Positions 6,555 to 12,119 of a DNA stretch of 12,119 bases are shown here, one piece after another. Location: assembly GCA_030840515.1 (NCBI GenBank), contig JAVEEJ010000010.1, forward strand, positions 1 through 12,119. Direction: 5' to 3'. The DNA is from Frankiaceae bacterium (GTDB lineage Bacteria; Actinomycetota; Actinomycetes; JAVEEJ01). The notes under the pieces were generated by a model. That model did not search any database. It was not told where the DNA came from and saw only the letters and a program-made list of their open reading frames with translations. Position 1 is the stretch's first letter. Every line of letters begins with the position of its first letter. The translations under genes and the position numbers were made by a program.

Positions 6555-7688
6555 CTAGGAGATGTAGCCGAACTCCCAATGCCACGCCTCGGGTCGGCTG
6601 CCGCTGGGCTCCGCCCAACCCGGGTGGTGCCAGCCGAAGCCCGCGGCGTGCGCGTGCAGCCAGGCGTCGGCGTCGGAGCCCGCTCGTTGAGCACCGCCGC
6701 AGAGGTCGAGGGCCAGCGCCCAGCCGTGGTTGCTGGTGCCGGGCACGGCGGCCAACGAGGGTTTGCTCTGATAGAGCCGCTGCTGGTCGGCATAGCTGCG
6801 GTAGGAGTCGGTGACGCAGATCCAGGAACCGCCGTGGGCCGCGGCGTACGCAGCGGTGAGGCGGCCGAACGCAGCCGCAGCGTCGCAGCGCAGCCGCTGG
6901 CCGGGGGCATGCGAGAGCGGGGACAGCGCAGAGGCGGGGATGAAGCCGTTGGGGTAGCCGCCCCACTCGCGGCCACCGCCCCCGGCGCAGGAGCCGGTCT
7001 GACGCACCGCAAGACGGGCCGCCCGCGCCGCCCTTGCCTTGGCCGCCGCGGCGAGCCGCAGCCGCTCCTGCTCCGCCTCGTAGGCCGCCATGGCCACCGT
7101 CAGCCTGGCGCCGACCGCCGTCGCCTCGCGCCGCAGTGCCGCGACCCGACGGTCTGCTTCCTGCGTCGCCTCCGCTGCCTGCTTCGACAGCTGTCGCATC
7201 TCGCGACGTGCCTGCTCCGCGCGAAGCCGGGTCGCCGCCGTGGAGCGCAGCACCTCGGCGCGGCGGGCCGAGACGACGTCGAGGTAGCCGAGGCCCTGCA
7301 GGGTGTTCCCGGCCGCCGTGCCGGACTGGCCGAACAGCAGCCCCGCCTTGCTGCCGACGGGGTTGCGATAGGCGGCAGCCGCGAACGCGCCCATCTCACG
7401 GTGCAACCGGGACAGCTGGGCGTCGAGCGTGCCGCTGCGGCGGGTGGCCGCCGCGGCCTTCTTCGCCAGCGTGCTCGCGTTGGCCTGGACCTTCTCCAGC
7501 GCGGCGGTGCCGGCGGCCAGCGCCGCTGCCGAGCGGTCGGCCTCCGCGCGCAGGGCCGCGAGGTCGGACTTGTTGGGCACATCAGGACGATCGGCGTGTG
7601 CAGACCCGCTGGGCACGAGTACGGCGAGCAGTGCGCTGAGCAGCAGACCGGCGATCGGCATGCGGGTGCGGCGTGAGGAGCGAGGCAC
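6555..7688 (-). CDS. Secreted coiled-coil M15-family (VanY-like) D,D-carboxypeptidase
   Basis: A 377-residue exported peptidase expected to trim D-Ala-D-Ala stem peptides of peptidoglycan outside the membrane. Residues 1-32 form a signal peptide: basic RSSRRTR, hydrophobic core, cleavage after SAHA. About 40-229 is a long Ala/Arg/Glu-rich coiled coil like those that tether or control actinobacterial cell-wall hydrolases. The zinc peptidase domain fills about 249-377. It shows SYRSYADQQ (295-303), SNHGWALALDL with zinc ligands H321 and D328, and EAWHWE with catalytic E367 and zinc ligand H370. All expected active-site residues are present. I prefer the GTG at 7688, with GGGGGA about 8 nt upstream, over the ATG at 7661, which has no ribosome binding site. 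The leader is rich in hairpins, and the ribosome binding site lies in a palindrome. It follows the pilin gene by 169 nt on the same strand. Confidence 0.9.
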   Translation of the reverse strand: MPRSSRRTRMPIAGLLLSALLAVLVPSGSAHADRPDVPNKSDLAALRAEADRSAAALAAGTAALEKVQANASTLAKKAAAATRRSGTLDAQLSRLHREMGAFAAAAYRNPVGSKAGLLFGQSGTAAGNTLQGLGYLDVVSARRAEVLRSTAATRLRAEQARREMRQLSKQAAEATQEADRRVAALRREATAVGARLTVAMAAYEAEQERLRLAAAAKARAARAARLAVRQTGSCAGGGGREWGGYPNGFIPASALSPLSHAPGQRLRCDAAAAFGRLTAAYAAAHGGSWICVTDSYRSYADQQRLYQSKPSLAAVPGTSNHGWALALDLCGGAQRAGSDADAWLHAHAAGFGWHHPGWAEPSGSRPEAWHWEFGYIS

Positions 7689-7857
7689 GAGTGGGGATCC
7701 CCCGGGGCGGAGTCGGGTGGGCGTCCCCGACTCTAAGCCGCTTCGCCTCCCGGGCATGCCCGAATCCTGCCGCGGACTTCTGGCCCGGTGGTGACACCAC
7801 GCGCACCCCAAGCGTGGATCTGCTCCGGGGGATCACAGGTGTCGGCAGACCGGTGGG
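7689..7857 (-). promoter_or_regulatory. Hairpin-rich leader of the M15 peptidase gene
   Basis: This 169-bp gap between pilin and peptidase holds several perfect inverted repeats. GTGGTG-A-CACCAC is at 7788-7800. The 12-bp palindrome CGGGCATGCCCG is at 7751-7762. GAGTCGGG/CCCGACTC (8-bp arms, 8-nt loop) is at 7710-7733. Overlapping CCCCGGGG (7700-7707) and GGGGATCCCC (7693-7702) cover the presumed ribosome binding site of the GTG at 7688. The 8-bp stem stands directly before the latter pair. The layout would fit an RNA-level control element or a pilin-gene terminator followed by a promoter. I could not match it to the conserved blocks of the ydaO (cyclic di-AMP), cobalamin or cyclic di-GMP riboswitches. 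GC-rich DNA makes such palindromes more likely by chance. Confidence 0.35.
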
Positions 7858-8265
7858 TCACAGACCGGGGCAGCGCACGCCCTCTTCCTGCTGCTGGTTG
7901 CTGCTGGTCCACGAGATGACCTCGCCGGAGGTGGTGGTGACCTGCAGGCACAGCCCGCCGCCGGGCAGCGCCACCGACTGCACGCTGGAAACCCCTGGGG
8001 ACTTCTTGTAGTAGACGGTGGAGGCATCTGGCGACGACGGCTCGAGCGACTCGACGAAGTTGCTGGGGTAGCTGCCGTTGGACATCTCCACGCTGCGCGC
8101 CATGAGCGCGATGTTGGACAGGTCGCTCTTGGCCGCGCTGGCGGTGGCCTTGTGCCGCTGGGTCAGGAAGACCGGGATGGCAATGCCGCAGAGCACGCCG
8201 ATGATCAGCATCGTGACGAGCAGCTCGACGAGGGTGAAGCCGTCATCACGGCCAGATCGCTTCAT
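7858..8265 (-). CDS. Type IV prepilin-like protein with N-methylation motif
   Basis: A 135-residue type IV pilin or pseudopilin precursor. The short charged leader MKRSGRDDG ends in G9, the site for prepilin peptidase. F10 begins FTLVELLVTMLIIGVLCGIAIPVFL, which has the conserved glutamate five residues after the cut (E14) and the hydrophobic assembly helix. The following QRHKATASAAKSDLSNIALMAR is the usual alpha-helix. C106 and C132 near the C-terminus can form the disulfide loop typical of type IV pilins. The start is the ATG at 8265. The ribosome binding site is weak (TGGA), and an in-frame TTG at 8301 would only lengthen the leader beyond the family norm. No assembly ATPase, platform protein or prepilin peptidase is in the window, so it is an orphan pilin gene here that depends on machinery elsewhere. 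It precedes the M15 peptidase on the same strand. Confidence 0.9.
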   Translation of the reverse strand: MKRSGRDDGFTLVELLVTMLIIGVLCGIAIPVFLTQRHKATASAAKSDLSNIALMARSVEMSNGSYPSNFVESLEPSSPDASTVYYKKSPGVSSVQSVALPGGGLCLQVTTTSGEVISWTSSNQQQEEGVRCPGL

Positions 8266-8348
8266 GGTGTCCAGAGTCGGCGACTTTGTGCAACTAGCCA
8301 ATGACTAAGGGTAACCATTTTGGGCTGGCAGACGGAGTAGCGGCTGCG
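8266..8348 (-). promoter_or_regulatory. AT-richer promoter region of the pilin gene
   Basis: These 83 bp between the ADPRH stop and the pilin start include the least GC-rich stretch I noticed, about 8284-8326 (AAAATGGTTACCCTTAGTCAT on the minus strand). This makes it the likeliest promoter for the pilin transcript. CTGCCA and TAGTCA lie 18 bp apart but are poor matches to a -35/-10 pair, so I do not assign exact boxes. I see none of the conserved cyclic di-GMP riboswitch blocks that sometimes precede pilin genes. Confidence 0.35.
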
Positions 8349-9704
8349 TCAGGGGCGAGCCGCCGCCAAGCCGGCCGCCCGCTGGGCGAACCGCTCCAGG
8401 GACGTGTCGTGGTGCATCGCCAACGGCAGGTGGAGGGTGTCCTGGAACGGTGCGACCCAGCGGGCTTCGTCGAAGGAGTCCGGCCCGAGCAGCGCGCCGA
8501 GCAGAGCGCCGGCTGTCGCCCCGAACGAGTCGGTGTCGTTGCCCATGCACACCTGCAGGCCGATGCCATGACCCACGGACTCGGCGAACCGCAGCGTCAC
8601 CGCCAGCGTCCCGAGCTCTTGGTAGACCCGGCAGTGCGTGTAGCGGGCGAAATGGCTGTGCACCCGGTCATAGCCCTCGAGCCAGCTCGTCGCCCCGGAG
8701 ACCGCCTCCAGGGACGTGCGCAGCGCCGCTGCCAGCCGGCTCTGCGGCGGCACCTGCGCGAGCCCCACCTCCAGCGGCAGCAGGCGGTCCTGCGGGTCGC
8801 ACACCAGGGCCGCGGCGACCGCGGCCGCGACGAAGCCGGCGGCGTACACCCCTGTCCTGCGATGGGTCACCCAGGCGTCGCGGCGCGCCAGCACCGCCGC
8901 AGCGGCGGGGTCGCCAGGGCAGGCCCAGCCGTAGGCGTCCGCGCGGATCAAGGCCCCGCACCACTCCGCGGTGGGGTTGAGCAGCTCGCCCCAACCGGGG
9001 CCGTCGAGGGACTCGTCCCCGAGCAGCGCGGCCACCGCGACGGCCACGAGCTGCACGCGCTCGGGTCCGAACGTCGCCCGCACCGGCAGCTCGTAGTGCC
9101 ACAGCCGTCGCACGTCGGCAGCGGTGAACCGCCGCCCGTGCCGTTCCAGCAGGGTCATCGCCAGGGCCGTGTAGGCGAGGTCGTCGTCCTCGGCGACGTG
9201 GGTGATCCGCTCGCGAACCAGCTGGGCCCACTGCGGCTGCGGTCGCGGCAAGCCGGCGTGCGCTGCCTCGGACACGTAGTCGCTCAGGGGCCACTCCCCG
9301 TGCGGCTCGAGCCAGCCGCGCATCTCCTCCAGGGTCGGGTCGCTCTCGAACGGCTTGCCGAGCACGCATCCCGCGACTCGGGCAAGCACCGACGTGCGCA
9401 CCCTGGCGGTCACGTCGACGGCGTCGTAGGGCTGCGGCGGCACGGGAGGAAGCACCCTCGCGAGCGCACCCTCGCTGTCCGGCTCGTCGTAGGGCCAGTC
9501 CGGCCGCAGCGGCAGATCGGCGACTTGCTCAGCGACACCGAGCAGCGCGTCATAGCTGTCGGGGGCGGCGTCAAGGCGCGCCGTCATCCCGTCGACGGCG
9601 TGCCCCTGCTCCTCGGCGTCGACGATGACCTGGGCGATGAGGCGCCGCAGCATCGGCAGCGGGGGGAGCAGCGACGGGCGGGTCACCCCCGCATCGTCGC
9701 TCAC
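8349..9704 (-). CDS. ADP-ribosylglycohydrolase-family protein with atypical acidic motif
   Basis: A protein of about 451 residues in the ADP-ribosylglycohydrolase (DraG/ARH) superfamily. These enzymes remove ADP-ribose from proteins or small molecules using two Mg2+ ions. The N-terminal helix block TARVRTSVLARVAGCVLGKPFE (about 99-120) fits the family's G-x-x-x-G-x-P-x-E region. The C-terminal metal motif GNDTDSFGATAGALLGALLG (388-407) is very clear. The first acidic motif is AEDDDLAYTALAMTLLE (171-187); families usually show TDDT/TDDS here, so this is a variant with an extra acid. About 95 residues before the domain are additional and unrecognised. The frame is open into the PHP gene upstream, but I place the start at the GTG at 9704, 5 nt after the PHP stop, which implies translational coupling despite the lack of a clear ribosome binding site. 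ATG 9653 is the alternative. No signal peptide, so cytoplasmic. Substrate unknown. Confidence 0.82.
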   Translation of the reverse strand: MSDDAGVTRPSLLPPLPMLRRLIAQVIVDAEEQGHAVDGMTARLDAAPDSYDALLGVAEQVADLPLRPDWPYDEPDSEGALARVLPPVPPQPYDAVDVTARVRTSVLARVAGCVLGKPFESDPTLEEMRGWLEPHGEWPLSDYVSEAAHAGLPRPQPQWAQLVRERITHVAEDDDLAYTALAMTLLERHGRRFTAADVRRLWHYELPVRATFGPERVQLVAVAVAALLGDESLDGPGWGELLNPTAEWCGALIRADAYGWACPGDPAAAAVLARRDAWVTHRRTGVYAAGFVAAAVAAALVCDPQDRLLPLEVGLAQVPPQSRLAAALRTSLEAVSGATSWLEGYDRVHSHFARYTHCRVYQELGTLAVTLRFAESVGHGIGLQVCMGNDTDSFGATAGALLGALLGPDSFDEARWVAPFQDTLHLPLAMHHDTSLERFAQRAAGLAAARP

Positions 9705-9709
9705 GGGGC

Positions 9710-12119
9710 TCAGCCGCGGTGTCGGCGCGGCCTTCGTCCCGCGAGCAGGGCGGTGAGAGCGAGTACGCCGACCACGACGAACCCGAGCACCCACGGGGCA
9801 CGGTTCACACCTGGACCCGCGACGGCCGCCATCGGTTGCAGCGCGGGGCGACCGACGCTGCGGCCCGCCGGAGCGGTGCCGGCTGCCGGGTCTGCGCCGA
9901 GCGCCGGTGCCGCCGTCTCGCAGCCCTTCTCGTCCTTGCCGTTCTTCTTCGTGGGACAGGCCACCGGCGTGGCGGTCGGCGTCACCTCCGGCACCGCGAG
10001 GTAGAGCGCCGAGGTCATCGCCACCTGCAGCAGGGGTTGGCGGCAGTAGGCCGTCTGGTCGCCCACCTGCGGGTCGCAAATCGCGCGCCGCACGTCGACC
10101 CCGTCCGGCTCGAGCAGCCGTGACCAGGCCCAGCCGGGCTTCGCCGGCGCAGCGAACTCGACGGTTCCCCCCGGCGTGAGGTTGGCCGTCTGCACCCCGC
10201 TGTTCGTGTGCAGCTCGACGACACCCGCGGCGATCGGCGACTCGCTCCGGACCCGCAACGGGGTGCTCGGCGGGACCGTGTCACCGACCATCGACTCATA
10301 GACGCCGTCGCGGTCCCGGTCTGCCTCGAGCAGCAGTGGCGCGCCCCCCGACGACGGCGGGACGGCGGCGATCGCGGTGCGGCCTGACTTGATCGCGTCG
10401 AGCACACCCCGCGCGCTGCGCTCGGTCGAGAGCACCCAGGTCGTCGGGTTGCCGATGCCCTGCACGGAGATCGTCGAGAGCCAGTGCGAGTCCGAGCCGC
10501 CGGTGGCCGTCACGTGCCACCCGCGGTCGAGCATGCACTGCCAGTAGAAGATCGAGTCCTCGTTCTCCGTCCCGGGCAATGGGGCCTGGACGAACTCGGG
10601 CTCGTTCCAGACCTCCATGCTGTCGACCTTCACGTCGTACCCGTAGCTCCAGTGCAGCCGCTTCGTGTCGCTGCACGCGGTCATCGCGGCACCCAGTCCC
10701 GAGGACGGGTGGTTGGCCTGGAAGACGCCGCCGTCGGCACGCAGCCGGTCGGCCATCGCGTTGATGCCCGCTGCGCTGTCATCACCGTTGCGTGGGTAGG
10801 CGTGCAGCGCGCCGAGCATCTGCGCGTGACCGCCGATCGAGTTCTCGTGGCCGGGCACGCCGATCACCCCGTCGGTGCCGAATCCCGGGTCCTTCCACGA
10901 CAGCGCTCCGCTCTCGTTCGGCGCGCCGTCGGAGTGATGGTCGGTCAGCGCGAGGTAGTCCATGCCGCGCGCGCTGGCCTCGAGGAACCGCTCGCTGGGG
11001 TCGCCGCCGAGTGTGTAGGCCTCGCTCTCGTCGGTGTTGTAGTCACCCGTGGGTCGTCCGTTGTCCCCGCGCGGGCAGTAGACGTCGTGCGAGTAGCAGC
11101 TGTGCACGTGCAGGTCGCCCGCGAGCCACTCGCCGACGTGTGTCGCCGGTGCGGCGCCGCTGACCCAGATCGGCGCGCTGAAGCCGATCGCGTTCCCGTC
11201 GGCGAGAACGCGCAGGAAGTAGTAGGGCTCGGTGCTGCTCGCCGCGCGGGTGAGGTCGAGGGAGTCCGTGCCCGTCTCCACGACGGCGCCCTTGCGGGTG
11301 ACGAGCTGCAGCTGCAGACCGGTGCGCGAGCCCCAGCTGGCCGAGGCCTTGACGTGCAGTGGTGCCCCAGCGGCCCGCTGCAGCCGCGAGCCCATGACGG
11401 CGCTGTCGACGGTGTAGTCCAGTCGCACGTCGCCATGGCGTACGGCGTAGAAGCGGCGGGCGAGCATCGCCGACCGCAGGGCAGCCGCGGAGCGGTCCGT
11501 CGAGAGGATGACGGTCTTCGCCCAACCAGGGCCGCCCCAGTCGTCGCTGCGCCGGTGACCGAGGTCCTCGGCGCCGATCGGGCCCAGGTGCCAGCCCTTG
11601 TCGAGCGCGTGCGCGTAGTAGCCCTCCGCCGGTGCTGACGGCCCGTGCAGGTCGTACTCGTCGGTGTCGTTGTAGACCTCGATGCCGACCATGTGGTCGT
11701 CGATGCGCGCGTCGTAGGCGAAGTCGTGCCAGTTGAGGTCGCCCGGCTGCGGCGCGGCCGGGGAGTCCTTGGCGCCTGGGTGGTTGAACGTGGCGAGGCC
11801 GTCGGAGCCGCCACCGACCTCGGGCCGGCGAGTCATCCAGTCGTAGAGCGCGGTCGGGGTGGCGTAGCCCCCATCGCCCTTGGCGTTCGCGTAGTTCTTC
11901 GAGAAGTAGACGTTGATGTGGCCGAACACGTCGGAGGTCCACTCGAAGCCGCGGAACCCGGTGAAGGTGGGCGTGGTCGCCTGCAGCGCCTGATCGCCCG
12001 TGGACTCCCACTTGCGCGCGGCGCGCGCGTCGGCGTTGAGGTCGTCCGTCGCGACACAGCTCGGGGTCGTGGTGGGGTCGAGGCAGTACTGCGACGTCGA
12101 CAGCAGCGGGACCTGGAAG
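9710..12119 (-). CDS. Secreted, membrane-anchored tandem PHP (CehA/McbA-like) metallohydrolase, 5' partial
   Basis: At least 803 codons; the frame is open to the right edge at 12118, so the N-terminus is missing. The protein holds two related PHP-type units. The second is complete: GDLHVHSCYSHD (about 11083-11119), LTDHH, GHEN, GGHAQMLG, ANHPSSG, MEVWNE and GSDSHW, which give the usual His/Asp/Glu metal ligands. The first shows matching FEWT...GHINVYF, FNHPG, GIEVYND and GWHLGPIGAEDLG, so its last motif is altered. Each is followed by a similar stretch (VILSTDRSAAALRSAM and WVLSTERSARGVLDAI) and a beta-rich segment. A Thr/Pro/Ala linker leads to one membrane helix (about 9737-9799) and the basic tail RRPRRHRG. 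Many cysteines and this C-terminal anchor point to an exported protein held outside the membrane. Family members hydrolyse phosphoester or other ester/amide bonds; the substrate here is unknown. The ADPRH gene follows after 5 nt. Confidence 0.85.
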   Translation of the reverse strand, partial: FQVPLLSTSQYCLDPTTTPSCVATDDLNADARAARKWESTGDQALQATTPTFTGFRGFEWTSDVFGHINVYFSKNYANAKGDGGYATPTALYDWMTRRPEVGGGSDGLATFNHPGAKDSPAAPQPGDLNWHDFAYDARIDDHMVGIEVYNDTDEYDLHGPSAPAEGYYAHALDKGWHLGPIGAEDLGHRRSDDWGGPGWAKTVILSTDRSAAALRSAMLARRFYAVRHGDVRLDYTVDSAVMGSRLQRAAGAPLHVKASASWGSRTGLQLQLVTRKGAVVETGTDSLDLTRAASSTEPYYFLRVLADGNAIGFSAPIWVSGAAPATHVGEWLAGDLHVHSCYSHDVYCPRGDNGRPTGDYNTDESEAYTLGGDPSERFLEASARGMDYLALTDHHSDGAPNESGALSWKDPGFGTDGVIGVPGHENSIGGHAQMLGALHAYPRNGDDSAAGINAMADRLRADGGVFQANHPSSGLGAAMTACSDTKRLHWSYGYDVKVDSMEVWNEPEFVQAPLPGTENEDSIFYWQCMLDRGWHVTATGGSDSHWLSTISVQGIGNPTTWVLSTERSARGVLDAIKSGRTAIAAVPPSSGGAPLLLEADRDRDGVYESMVGDTVPPSTPLRVRSESPIAAGVVELHTNSGVQTANLTPGGTVEFAAPAKPGWAWSRLLEPDGVDVRRAICDPQVGDQTAYCRQPLLQVAMTSALYLAVPEVTPTATPVACPTKKNGKDEKGCETAAPALGADPAAGTAPAGRSVGRPALQPMAAVAGPGVNRAPWVLGFVVVGVLALTALLAGRRPRRHRG

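Noticed and set aside
6508..6966. Upstream extension of the DUF1469 frame
   Set aside because: It overlaps the peptidase active-site coding region, and a strong ribosome binding site marks the GTG at 6507.
7788..7800. GTGGTG-A-CACCAC as a GntR-family operator
   Set aside because: The half-site TGGTG is loosely GntR-like, but there is no nearby regulator and no second copy, so I kept it only as part of the palindromic leader.
8266..8348. Cyclic di-GMP riboswitch before the pilin gene
   Set aside because: I looked for the conserved GGGCAAACC-like and GACGCAAAGCC-like blocks and found neither.
8301..10004. Long rightward open frame (567 codons) opposite the ADPRH and PHP genes
   Set aside because: High-GC shadow frame; it spans two convincing leftward genes and has no recognisable domain.
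9705..10079. N-terminal extension of the ADPRH frame into the PHP gene
   Set aside because: The segment is the out-of-frame shadow of the PHP C-terminal linker and membrane helix. The sequence before the GTG at 9704 is Arg/Gly-rich without family similarity.

Overview
The window is high-GC DNA with frequent GTG starts. Several short families are typical of Actinomycetota: a DUF1469/holin-family protein paired with a DUF3618 protein, and an M15 peptidase with an N-terminal coiled coil. I read it as chromosomal DNA of a high-GC actinomycete; no marker fixes the genus. I see no rRNA, tRNA, CRISPR array, insertion sequence or phage block.

Left part (about 1-3800): a sugar-acid module. An IlvD/Edd-family dehydratase of the sugar-acid (YjhG/YagF-like) type runs leftward. 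Diverging from it after a very short gap is a two-gene rightward operon with two beta-propeller proteins: a classical SMP-30/gluconolactonase and a strictosidine-synthase-like/SMP-30-like protein. A lactonase opens aldonolactones to aldonates and the dehydratase converts aldonates to 2-keto-3-deoxy acids. Together they fit the middle of an oxidative, non-phosphorylative sugar pathway. The sugar dehydrogenase and the final aldolase or dehydratase are not visible; a possible gene start runs off the left edge.

Middle (3842-5839): an orphan lipoprotein of unknown function with relaxed codon use, then a convergent MhpA-like FAD monooxygenase. Their stop codons touch. Upstream of the monooxygenase lies a short array of three 8-bp repeats at an exact 17-bp period.

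Right part (5918-12119), all leftward: envelope and hydrolase genes. Read in transcription order from the right edge: a very large secreted, membrane-anchored PHP-type metallohydrolase with two tandem related domains (5' end outside the window); an ADP-ribosylglycohydrolase-family protein 5 nt behind it; a small type IV prepilin behind an AT-richer promoter region; a secreted coiled-coil D,D-carboxypeptidase-like M15 peptidase with a hairpin-rich leader; and the overlapping DUF1469 and DUF3618 membrane proteins.

Nothing here is a clear, self-contained novel defence or mobile system. The points most worth a second look are the duplicated PHP protein with a degenerate first domain, its coupling to an unusual ADPRH protein, the 17-bp-period repeat, the orphan pilin/peptidase pair and the atypical lipoprotein.
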